Below, piece after piece: positions 18,725 to 28,926 of a stretch of DNA of 64,000 bases. Positions within the stretch are counted from its first letter, which is position 1; the number at the start of each line of letters is the position of its first letter. Source of the stretch: Ligustrum vulgare (lineage: Eukaryota; Streptophyta; Magnoliopsida; Lamiales; Oleaceae); contig OY743189.1 in the NCBI GenBank assembly GCA_963555705.1, positions 2,807,501 to 2,871,500 on the forward strand, written 5' to 3'. The notes under the pieces are model-generated. The model saw nothing but the letters and a program-made list of their open reading frames with translations, made no database searches and was not told the DNA's origin. The position numbers and the translations under genes were made by a program.

Positions 18725-19218
18725 TTCAAACTTTCGGTGGAATGGTTAGCTAGCTTTTGGAAAAGCTGCAGACAAGTCACTGTTCAAACAACGACTTTCA
18801 ATCTTCAAGATTCCTACTTTTTGGAAAGTAGTCGACAGAGCACTGTTCAATCACTGTTCAATCAAGACTTTTCCAGCTGTAGTTCAATTATTCAATATTC
18901 TGATGTACCTTTTTCATTTCTAGTCTTCTATAAATGTAAGGGTTCATTTCAATTGTTAGGCAGAGTTAATTGGGAGAGTTAGAGTTACTCCAAGAGTGTT
19001 TGCTACTCTGAGAGTTAATTAGCTTCGTCAATTAATTTCTCCATTTCAAAATATCATTGTAACGTTCATCGTTATAATTTCAATATAAATTTCAATATTT
19101 CAAATTGTTGTTCAAGTATTTGATTGTTTCATTACAGTTGAATCTTTTTTCTACATTTTGATTATTGTTTCTTCAATTTATTCCGCACTATCCTTGTTCT
19201 ATCTAACCTGGGTTCTAT
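18725..19218 (+). promoter_or_regulatory. Pregenomic RNA promoter and terminal repeat region, component B
   Basis: Same module as 13,990-14,499, with TATAAATG at 18,929-18,936. The upstream part differs by movement of an 11-12 bp CACTGTTCAA repeat: B lacks the copy at A's 14,090 but has an extra tandem copy just before 18,861. From about 18,852 onward it matches A with a constant offset of 4,720. Confidence 0.7.
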
Positions 19219-19230
19219 ATATATATATAT
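19217..19230. repeat. (AT)7 microsatellite at the right viral boundary
   Basis: The AT tract follows GGTTCTAT directly. It is the partner of the (AT)9 tract at 8,379-8,396 and marks the right border of the viral insertion. Confidence 0.8.
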
Positions 19231-20193
19231 TTCTTGAAATAAAAAATGATAAATGACAAGCTCATAGTAATATTTCACAAATATCATAAAGAAATAAATT
19301 TATTAATCATAGTTTAAACTTCATGATTTGTGTACGAATACCAATAAAGAAGGAAATATAAAAGAAATTTAATAATCATCACTTTGGTTCAATAATTAAT
19401 GTAAATGTTGTTCACCGAGCCAAGGTGGAGAAAAGTCAAGAATCGACGGACACGTGCCAAGTTTGTTTGATCGAGCTGACTCGAAATACGACACGTGTCT
19501 CATTATTTAACGAACTGGAATGGAGAATCATTACGAACAAGCTGGAAATGAACTGAGAGTTTATACGAGCTGAAGATGAAATGAAGAAAACCTTTATTAC
19601 TATGGAAGAGACTTAAAAACGAACAGAAGCAAGGGTACTTACAAATCTATCATATCAATCAAGTCCATTTTTGTAATTTACTTTAATTAATGAGAACTTT
19701 ATTGATAAATGTAAGACATGTGTCTGTCCGAGTTTTCAAATTAGACCAGGTATCAAAGAGATTTAAAAATTATGTCTCCACATCCCATTTTCCTATGAAT
19801 ATGGGAGTTAAATGCTCAATAAAAGGGAGAATTTAATGTGAAAAATCTCTCAACTTTCATATATTTTGAACTAGCTTGCAGAGTTGAGCCTCAAACCTAA
19901 CGCGAACTAAACTACGGTTCATCATATAACTAATTCAGTTCGTTGATGATCTAAGTTCCATCTTGTACAAATTCCCTCACGACATAAATTTCAGTTCATC
20001 AAAATCTATTAGAATACGACATTGATACTTTTCCTAAATGACCAGTGATTCTCGATCAAGTCCAAAACATCCCTCCCCCTATCGATGGAGCTACCGCATT
20101 CCTCACTTTGCCAAGAAAAGCACTAGTAAAAATTTTCAACTTCACTAAAAAGTCCTAATATTCAAATTTCAAACCAACTTCTTGTTTACTAAA
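19231..20193. other. Intergenic; possible decayed LTR remnant
   Basis: No gene seen. Around 19,810-19,990, AATAAAAGGGAGAA followed by a CT-rich tail resembles the end of an LTR, but no second LTR, primer site or duplication could be found. Confidence 0.3.
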
Positions 20194-20367
20194 CCCTTGT
20201 TTGATCCCCATTAAAATGAATTTTTTTTAGGAAAACATATTTTGGAATAGTGATTTTTAAAGAATGTATGATTAAAAAGTAGTAGAGAGAAAAAAGTATT
20301 GATGAATGTGTGGTTGAAAGGAAGGGGGAGAAAAATATTTTAAATTATAACGAGGATCAAACAAGGG
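20194..20367. mobile_element. MITE, 174 bp, with 14-bp perfect inverted repeats
   Basis: CCCTTGTTTGATCC at 20,194-20,207 and its exact reverse complement at 20,354-20,367 enclose AT-rich non-coding DNA. A target duplication was not resolved. A degenerate relative (CCTCGTTTGAGCC) appears at about 38,440 in intron 1 of the SAWADEE gene. Confidence 0.6.
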
Positions 20368-21108
20368 CCAATTTTCATTTGCGAATTGACGTCAACATTA
20401 AAATACTTTGATATTTAAATTTCGTTCATAATATATATATCATGGTCACTTTGCAAGCTTTCTAGTTTCTAATATATATTAAATTGCTCAAAATGGATAG
20501 GGACAATGTTAAATATTAAATCAAACTAAAAAATTTTAATAATATAAATTAAAGTTAAAAATTCCAATATGCAGCTTGTGTAGCGCCCCGAGTTCCGTAT
20601 ACCCGATTCACTACGTCATTTTCTGTCTAAATTTTTCGAATAATATTTTTGCGGAAGAAATAATTGAAATTCATTTTTGGCAACATTAAATAAACTGTAA
20701 TGGCCGATAAAATTGAAACCATTTGAAATAGTAAATCGAATCATTAATTTTGTAAAGAAATTGACAATGTCATAATTTCTCAAATAAATGAACTTCTCTA
20801 AATTATTCGATTGTTTGGAAAAATACGGAAATCATTAACGTCAAACTTTCAACCGTTTAACGATTATTGCCACCATCATTCATCGCTCGTCACCGTCTCC
20901 GAAATCTGCAAAACTGTTAAAAAGTAGGGTGAGTATTTCATGGGGGAAATACTCAGTAGACTCATCGCAAATTAATTAATTTATAAGATGATTAAACACA
21001 TAAATCCCGGCTCTTTATAAAACGGGCATTGATAGAGCTTCTTTATAAAACGGCTCTTGATAAAACTCATATTGTGCATTACAGCACGAGACATATTTTG
21101 AAAATAAT

Positions 21109-21297
21109 AGGCTCTTTGAAAACATCTCTTTGAAAATAGCTCTTTGAAAACAGCTCTTTGAAAACAGCTCTTTGAAAATAACTCTTTGAAAACATCTCTT
21201 TGAAAACAGCTCTTTGAAAATAGCTCTTTGAAAACAGCTCTTTGAAAATAGCTCTTTGAAAACATCTCTTTGAAAACAGCTCTTTGAAAATAGTTCT
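21109..21297. repeat. 15-bp minisatellite (CTCTTTGAAAAYAKM type)
   Basis: About 12-13 tandem copies of a 15-bp unit reading CTCTTTGAAAACAGC with C/T and G/T variation. The period is a multiple of 3, so it translates into long but meaningless frames. Inside element 1. Confidence 0.85.
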
Positions 21298-21359
21298 TAT
21301 AAAACACATTTTAATTATGCCAAGCATAATTTTCTTTTGAAAGCATAATGATCATTTTC

Positions 21360-21960
21360 ATCATAACATAGGATAAGATCGAAATCCTCATAAACATAAG
21401 AATTTTACCGAACTTCGGTGGCAAGAATTCTTATGCAGTAAGTATACCAAGCATAATTTTTGAAATTCATAGGGATCAATTGCATCATAACATAAGATAG
21501 GATCGAAATCCTCATAAACATATGAGACAGGAATTTTACCGAACTTAGGTGGCAAATCCTCATAAACATATGGAAACATAGGAATTTTACCGAACTTCGT
21601 GGCAAATCCTCATAAACATAGGAGACACAAGAATTTTACCGAACTTCGTGGCAAGAATTCTTATGTATAGCGCTACTAAAACTCCGGTCCCCTTAACATA
21701 TCATAACTTATCATATGGGACCCATAGCAATCTTGGTAGATTGATTTCATAGTAATGATCCAAAAAAACATTTTCGTGAAGCATAGGGTATACTTACTTT
21801 TCGTAAAAACATAAAGTATATTTTCTTTTCATAAAAACATACTTACTTTTCATAAAAACATAAGGTATATTTACCTTTCATAAAAACATACTTTCTTTTC
21901 ATAAAAACATAAGGTATATTTACCTTTCATAAAAACATACTTTCTTTTCATAAAAATTGA
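21360..21960. repeat. Two further degenerate tandem arrays in element 1
   Basis: From 21,370 to 21,660 a block with ATCCTCATAAACATA and GAATTTTACCGAACTT recurs about three to four times at irregular spacing. From 21,790 to 21,960 a CTTTTCATAAAAACATA unit recurs about eight times. No coding role. Confidence 0.7.
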
Positions 21961-22159
21961 CTTTCACAAGTCACATGACATTTATATGAAATCATAATTT
22001 AAATCAATTAATAAGTGCGAGTCTACCTCAAATCCGACGAGTGCAAAGTTGAGCGGGAATGACTTCAATTTCTTTAAATTCTCCGTACGCTTTGTCTTAG
22101 CCAATAAGTCACTTTAGTATATCGAATATATAGTTCAAAATGATAAATTATAATTCGAG

Positions 22160-22490
22160 GACTAAAATTGATGTTTTGAAAGTTGAGGGACTAAAATGAA
22201 TACTTTTGAAAGTTCAGGGACTAAAATTAATATTTTGAAAGTTGAGGGACTAAAATGAATACTTTTAAAACTTGGGCTTAAAAGTAAATCAGCAGGTACT
22301 GAAATAAAAGAGTTTAAAGTTAAAGGGCTGAAGTAAATCATTTTAAAGCTTTGGGACTGAAATGGATAACTTTAAAAGTTGGGGACTGATTTGAAAACCT
22401 TTAAAAGAATTGAAAGGGCTGAATTAAGACATTTTAAAACATAGGGACTGAATTGAAAGGCTTTAAAACTTCAGGGACTAAACTACAGAT
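22160..22490. repeat. Degenerate GGGACTAAA tandem array
   Basis: About ten imperfect copies of a 30-odd-bp unit (GAGGGACTAAAATGAATAC-like, later GGGACTGAA) precede the gene-like block of element 1. The reverse complement of the same kind of array precedes the equivalent block in the element at 28,927-31,273. Confidence 0.65.
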
Positions 22491-22529
22491 TCTGAAAGTT
22501 CAAACAAATATTAAAAATCAGATTTTTCC

Positions 22530-23200
22530 ATTTCTCTCTCTTTCTATTTCGGATCAGAGAGAAGGACTCGAGAGAAAAGCGAGAGACGGAGTCGACAGAG
22601 AGAGGGAAATCCGGTTTCTAACCGGCGATTCGCCGGCGCTAGGTGAGGCGAAGGACGGGCAAAGTGTGGGAGTTCTGATTTGGGGTTCATATGCGAGGTT
22701 GGGTGCAAAACCGTGGTCAAAATCGAAACTGGGTTCGCGATGATACTCCGGTCGGAGAAACGGCGTTCGAAGGTAAGTCTTGGGCTTGGTTTATTTCTTG
22801 GTTTTGGGTTTATATCGAGTTGGTATTGAGGATTATGGTGTGCGAGTTTTCGGATTTGGGTGCAGGGTATCAGAATTGATGATAATGGCTGAGATTGTTG
22901 ATCTTGCAAATGGGAATTCTGAAAATGGAAATTGAATTGGATGTAGTTGAATGGAGGAAAACTGGGAGGAAGCTGGCCGGTTATGGAGGTTTTGATGTTG
23001 ATTTTGATATTGAATGTTCAATTGGCAGTGAGGGTGATTTCTGCAGGCTCGATGGTGGAAATATCTTGGTTTGCAGATTGAGTTCTTGCAGAGAAATTGG
23101 AGGATTGGTGATGGTGTTATACGGATACTGGGTTGGTCTGAATGCAGTTGCTGAAAGAGGTAATCAGTGTTAGTTTTATACAGATTTGTTTTAGTATATT
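22530..23200 (+). other. Gene-like block with splice-donor-like site in element 1
   Basis: GA-rich, 5'UTR-like sequence (GAGAGAGGGAAATCC) is followed by GC-rich sequence and GAAGGTAAGTCTTGG at about 22,768, a good plant donor. Downstream frames are short and unfamiliar. Element 2 has a matching layout with GAGGTAAGTAT. It may be a transcribed, spliced non-coding unit or captured gene fragment; no protein could be named. Confidence 0.35.
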
Positions 23201-24149
23201 GTGGGATTGAAGTAGGTGGAATTGGTGGTCCAGCACTGAAGGTGGAGAGATAGCTTTCGGCTAAAGATAAAGGTGATGCTGAGGATGATGATGTTTTATA
23301 TATATTGTATTGTGGAATCTGATGATGGAAAAATGAAAGTGAAATTTGGTGATGATAATAAATGGCGAGGTGGTGGTCTGAATTGTGCAGTTTGTGAAGT
23401 GTTGTGAGGAATCAGTGGTGATGGCTGGATTGAATTGGCTGTGAATTCAGGTGGTTTCGTGATAATGGAGGAAAAAGGGAAAAAATAATTGAGTGGAAAC
23501 ATCATGAGAATGATTTATTCTATTTTATGTTATTGGAAATGGGGTTGGCCGATGATGATGATAAAGAGAGGTAGGGAAATGTGAGTTGTGCCATGTGATG
23601 TGGAAAGAAAAGCAACTTGTGAGGTTGGTCGTGAGTTGGAGTTGTAGTTGATGATAATGATGGTGTTGGAGAATATTAGATGTAAAGGTGGGGAAAAATA
23701 TAAAACGACGGGTGTGATTAGATTTAGGTTAAATAGGCTTAATTTAGGATACTTAACTAAAATTGAACTAACTTTGATCAAGAAGCGTATTTGAAACAGA
23801 TATGTTTTTGGACTGAAAATAAATTTGAAAATAAATAAATATTGAGATAAAAATTGAATTACGTATTTGGACTTGAAATAATTTGAATAAGGAAAATTGA
23901 GATATTTTAATAAATTTGGAATTCAAAATGATTTTGAAAATAATACTTTGAATAAATAATTAAAATAACATAATTTTAGAAATTCGGATTTTAATTTAAA
24001 ATCGAACAAATTCGATATTTCTTGACTTGGCTAGACGAATCCGTCGCGGCGTTAATTTCAAAACAATGAGTGAAATAGTAGCGACACAATTTTCTAAATA
24101 TTAAAAATAATTATAAAATTGCGTAAAAATTCTGAGTCGCTACAGCTTG

Positions 24150-25581
24150 ACATAATAATAAACGGAACTTTGAAGGCACCGTAATAATTAAGGTGTTAAA
24201 GTTGAATTTATGTTTATAAGTTACTAGTATGTAAAACGTGCATTGCACGTGATGTTATAGCACCATATGACATTATTATTAAAATGAGTTAATTTAATCT
24301 AAGGTTGTTGAAGTTGAACAAAAATCTCAAAATGATCACTAGGGTTCCATCATTCCACTGATGGTCACCAAGTTACAATTGTCACTTGGATTGATTTCGT
24401 CCAAAATAAAAAAATAAAAAGATGTGGACCTAAAATATAATTGTTATTCCAAAATTAAAATTGCAAAAAAAAAAAAAAAAAATCCTCATCTGACTGCTCC
24501 TTCACTAGTGAAGAAGGTTTTTCTCCCTTCTTCTTCCAGTGCAATGCAGGGTGGTGGTAGGAGGTCAAGCTGCATGAGATTGAAGGTAGAGGTGCTGGCT
24601 GGTGAGAGGCGGAGGTGGTGGTGGTGGTGGTTGATGAATAATATATGGAATCAAATGAAAAGATTTACTAAAGGGTTGGAAGATTTACCTAGTTGAAATG
24701 CCAAATTTCTTGTGAAGTTTTTTTGTGCAGCCGTGAGTGAAGATTTGGAGGTGGAAATGGTTGAATTTGGTTACTGTTGATCCCTACTACTGTTCAGATT
24801 TTTAACAAATATTTGGTTTATTTTAGGTCAACAATGGACTATACTTTGGGCTGATCATGGACTTAAACTTGGGCCAAAGAGGAATATTGGGCCTAGAGTA
24901 GTTTAAAATAGATGTTGGGAGTAAAATTAGCCCCGATAGAAAAATTGAATTTTCAATATTAAAAGTCGTTTTGAATTCGTATATTAAATGTTTTGCTAGA
25001 CAACTTGACGGATATAAAATAAATTCTAAAATTTGAAGGGAATGTCGTAGCGATACAACTTAAATTATAAAATTTGCATTTTCAAATTCGGGTCGCTACA
25101 TATATCTTAAGTCATCAATTTTTAATTTTAAGCGAAAGTCAACCTAAAATACTATTGGAGAAATATTTTGTAACTTGAGTGACCACCAGCGATCAGTGAT
25201 CGTTTTAAAATTTTTGTGCAACTTCAATGACTGTGGATGAAATTAATCCTTATTAAAATATTTATCTTGGATAAACATTGTGAAAGTTGTCCAAATTTGT
25301 CATATACACTATTCATCCAAAAAACACAATATACCAAATTAGTTACTGTCTAGTTTTTGTTATGAAACTCACTTCGTTCATAAATTTAATTAATTAAATT
25401 ATTAAACTACAAAAATGTTTTAATAAAATTGTCAGAAAAGATATATAATTAATGATAAAATTCCATCATTATTACAATAAGCAATTTTATACTCGAATTT
25501 TATCGACTTTGTTGTTGAAATATAAAGGACAGATATTTAACTTACATTGATGAGTAAAATATATCAATTTATTAAAGTTTG
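24150..25581. other. Partial TGTARCG-family copy and flanking DNA
   Basis: The stretch ending TTCGGGTCGCTACA at 25,085-25,098 resembles the last 250 bp of element 1, so it is probably a truncated relative. At 24,224-24,250 CTAG followed by an ACGTGC/GCACGT hairpin resembles a Helitron 3' end on the - strand; its 5' end was not found. No gene seen. The rest is AT-rich. Confidence 0.35.
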
Positions 25582-25776
25582 TGTGACGACCCCAATTTTT
25601 TTTTTTTTTTTTTCAAATCTGCTGATGGCTACTAATAGTCTCCCTTTGAACTGAGAACATAGTTGCAGGCAGCTACTAGTAGCGGACTTTTCAGAAACAG
25701 TGCATATTTACTACATTTACCAAAGCCCTTTCTAAACTTGTTTAAAACCGTACTAAGTGTCACAAACGTGGAGTTT

Positions 25777-27166
25777 TGTTGACTTATGATTATTCATGTA
25801 TATATTGTTTTGATTATAACAAATGAAATATCTTGTATTACTAATTGTTTCAATTCTTGAGTTTTATCATATATATGTCATTTGAGAATTCCGAGACCCA
25901 AATCGTCATCCATTAAAGTACAAAGCAATCAAAAAGAGATTTGAAGTGAACAAGATTTTCGAAGACCGAAGACTAAAGCTTTAGAAGATTTGTGTTGAAA
26001 AATTTCAACTCATTTGTAAAGGTATCAACTTCAATTTTTAGCAAATTCATAAATCTCAAAATATTTTTCATAAAATCATTATCTGCATCAAAATGAATTT
26101 TAAAATCACAACATAAAATAGATTTTGGAAAAATGAACTTTTTGATATAAAAATAAAAAATTTCACATTCTTTTCCGGAAGTCCATCATTAGAAACTTCA
26201 CAGTTAAGCGTGTCTGGCTTGAAGAAATTATGGGATGGGTGACCTCCTAGGAAGTTTTCTCGCGGAGCGTGCGAGTGAGGACAAAAGCATGCTGAAAAGA
26301 CTCGTGTTGGTACAATGGGGACTGTACGCCATCATCTAACGGTCGGGACAGCCCTTTAAGTGGAACCCGAGTTGTTACAACTACTCTCATTTTATTCTTG
26401 ATCTTTGATTGAGTTCTTCATTACCAAACACTTATATTGAAGTGTACATCTCTCTTCATACTTAACTAGTATTATATTATTTGAAAAGAGAGATCATTAG
26501 TTGAAAAACTTTGATTCAAGCAAAACAATTTCATATCATTTATCAAAGTTTTTCATAAATACTTGAACTTTAAATATTTGCTATCTATTGAAGTGTTATC
26601 CTAAAACTCTCAAGATACTTTACTTGATCATATCATTTGTTAAGAGAGTTTATTCAATTGTAAAATTCTCATTTGTATTTTGTTTATGGTTTCGAGATCC
26701 TTGTGAAAACTTGATTGTAAAGGATAGATGCTCCTTGTTGTAAAGTCACCTAAGGATAAGTGCTCCTTGTTGTAAATCACTTAAGGATTCGATACTCATT
26801 GTTGTAAGTTATCAATATAGTGGATTTGACCTTGCTCGTGATGGAGAGCTCGGTAACAAGGATGTAGATCGCGTTGATTGATTGAACCTCCTTAAATCAT
26901 CGTTTGCACTCTCTTATCCCTTTTTACTTACTTCCATTGCATTAGTATTTATTTCATTATTTCATAATTGTGCAATATCTTTATTTAGTAGCATTTGGTA
27001 AATTTTCTAAGTTCTTTTATCTCTATCTCATTATCTTGATAAGTTTAGTGCTCCTAATTATTTATTGTACATAATTGATTAATTGTATCAAACTTAAGAG
27101 TATTTATCGAAAAAGTTTTGTAAAATCAATTCACCCCTCTCTTGGTTAGTTTATCTTGGGCTATCA
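25777..27166 (+). mobile_element. Solo LTR, Ty1/copia (Sirevirus-like), 1,390 bp, TSD AGTTT
   Basis: TGTTGAC at the left and GGGCTATCA at the right are flanked by AGTTT on both sides (25,772-25,776 and 27,167-27,171). The right end has CAATTCACCCCTCTCTTG, typical of Sirevirus-like LTR ends, and internal TGCTCCTTGTTGTAA repeats (about 26,725-26,815). No internal domain follows, so it is a solo LTR. It contains a 5S-rRNA-like insertion. Confidence 0.65.
26185..26379 (+). repeat. 5S rRNA-derived segment (Cassandra/SINE3-like), not a 5S gene
   Basis: CAGTTAAGCGTGTCTGG and GGGATGGGTGACCTCCTAGG reproduce the internal control region (A box, intermediate element, C box) of plant 5S rRNA. The 5' third of 5S is absent and the sequence between the boxes is altered, so it is not a functional rRNA gene. 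It continues into GCGAGTGAGGACAAAAGC and ends CCCGAGTTGTTACA. 5S-derived sequences of this kind occur in Cassandra TRIM elements and in SINEs. Confidence 0.6.
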
Positions 27167-27180
27167 AGTTTATCGTTACA

Positions 27181-28926
27181 CTTGTAGGATCATCATCCTT
27201 ATTTTTGAATTTAACATTTTAATGTCAATCGAGTAAAAAAAATTTCAACACATCATAAGAATAATATTTAAACACTAAGCGGAACTTTAAATTACAAGAC
27301 CCATTTATTTACATAAAAATCTATCTATTTATTTCAAAACTAAGCCCCAAATAATATTTTACTTTTAAATACTAGAAGAATAAGAATTTTATTCCAAATT
27401 AGTTTTAAGTACAAAAGGGCTTAATCTTTCCTCTCTTTTAGTTACTAATACTACACTTCATTTTTATCCGGCATTCTCCATAGGGAATCTACACTACAAA
27501 AATTAATACTCAATTGCCTAAAAAAAGAGATATAAAACAACTATGAACCAGATGATCTAGTGAATAAAAATCGATTAATGTAATAAAAGGTTAATTTTAA
27601 CATAAAGTGTATGAAGTCATATAAGCATCTATCATTCTCATTATTTTCTTGTCAAGTTTTCACATTTTCATGAATGAATATAAATCATACACTTTACCTC
27701 TTGACTTCGACATTATCTCTCATATAAGTGAATGAAATCATAATCACATTAACATATCATTTGATAATTTTACTCATATTACATTCACAACATTTACTTC
27801 CATATAACTACATTCAAGTAATCAATATCATATTTATGAAATGAATGTAATGCATGAAGTGATATGCATGAGTGATTATGTTTTTCACTTTCTCATGCTT
27901 TCTTTCTTTGAAAAGTAACATGCATAAAAATAAGGTTCTTCACTTTTCTCATACTTTTTTTCTTCTTTGAAAAAGTGGTATGAATGAAAGATAAAGATGT
28001 TTCACTTTTCTCATACTTTCTTTATCTTTTACTTTAGGGGCCCTTCCCATATTAGGATCGTATACCGCGCGCTAAAGTGTTTTCTTGATAGCAAGGTCAC
28101 TAGAGTGTTGTTTTACACTCATGAGTACGCTAACTCGATTCTTCTTTAGAGCACTTTGCTCACGACCATGTTAGCTCGAATGAGACTTACTCTCATGGGC
28201 ATCTAATAGCCCGTGACCTCAAATGGGGACTTACTCCCTAGGTGTACAACCTAAATAGGGACTACTTAGTTGTTCATGATCATGTCTTGAAAACATCATT
28301 TTTCTCTTTAATGCTTAAATGATCACAAATGCTTATGATGTCATGATGCATATGAAACATCAATAATCCTACAAATCTTGTTTGAAAGGCCACTCACATA
28401 ATTATCTTTTCATATATGGCTTAACAACTTGCACATAACTTTTCATTCAAGAATGATATAACAATTTGTACATAATCTCTATTTGAGACATCAATATCAT
28501 ACTATCATCACATAAAAATTCTTCACATAGTCATTACACCAAAGTGATATGTCTAATACACAATTTAAGCAAATCATGTTAATCTCATCTTAAAATAGTT
28601 TTTTTTCATATATCTTAGACATATAACATATCTTGAACTGATGATAAGATTTATCTATCAAGTCCAATATCATTTAGTCTAAAATTGTCTTTTTAAATAT
28701 ATATACAGGGGAAAATTTTAACTAAGTAATTCCATCATCCTTGTAAACTACAATTAGTGCTTATTAATACATTTCTAATCATGTGTATTAAACATAGATT
28801 ATCACTTAAGCTAATAACAAGTTTTAGACATAAAATTCAATATCCTTAAATCTCAAAATCTAATTTTAAATACTTGCAAAGTGGTAAGTTTACATAAGGA
28901 CTTCCAGCAGATTTTCAAACCACATT
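27181..28926. other. Non-coding interior of the outer TGTARCG element
   Basis: AT-rich. From about 28,030 to 28,290, GGGGCCCTTCCC and CTCATGGGCATC-type phrases recur in a style seen in other plant repeat interiors. No coding frame, RNA gene or element end is supported. Confidence 0.35.

Larger units (their letters stand above)
14500..19218 (+). mobile_element. Endogenous florendovirus-like pararetrovirus, component B (4,719 bp)
   Basis: Second linear genome unit, joined directly to component A at the primer-binding site. It shares the leader and first 41 codons of A, then switches to a coat-protein/CCHC/protease frame, a 434-residue ORF and a small ORF, and ends in the same promoter/terminal sequence as A. 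It has no movement domain, RT or RNase H, so it would depend on A, while A lacks the coat core that B supplies. This is the arrangement reported for bipartite florendoviruses. The right end stops at GGTTCTAT, exactly where A ends before B, then runs into (AT)n. Confidence 0.8.
20579..24144 (+). mobile_element. TGTARCG-family element 1, 3,566 bp, TSD GCTTG
   Basis: Begins TGTAGCGCCCCGAG, ends GAGTCGCTACA, and is flanked by GCTTG on both sides (20,574-20,578 and 24,145-24,149). The interior holds, in order, a GAGTATTTC...GAAATACTC hairpin (20,931-20,954), minisatellites, an array of GGGACTAAAATG-type repeats, and a GC-richer gene-like block. No transposase, gag or pol was found. It is homologous to the element at 28,927-31,273 in opposite orientation. 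Class is uncertain: TG...CA with a 5-bp TSD suggests an LTR, while the inverted ends suggest a TIR element. Confidence 0.7.

Noticed and set aside
8398..19218. An LTR retrotransposon with two LTRs
   Set aside because: The repeated parts hold primer site, leader and coding sequence in the wrong arrangement; there is no integrase and no target duplication, and a movement domain is present.
8398..19218. A single pararetrovirus genome duplicated and rearranged by simple deletion
   Set aside because: The coat core in B and the movement/RT parts of A do not overlap, B has a unique 434-residue ORF, and each unit runs exactly from primer site to primer site.
21109..21297. CRISPR-like array
   Set aside because: Direct tandem units without unique spacers, in plant nuclear DNA.
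20979..21327. Overlapping - strand frames of 82 and 108 residues
   Set aside because: They are translations of the 15-bp minisatellite, whose period is divisible by three.
26185..26270. 5S rRNA gene
   Set aside because: The 5' third is absent and the sequence between the boxes is altered.
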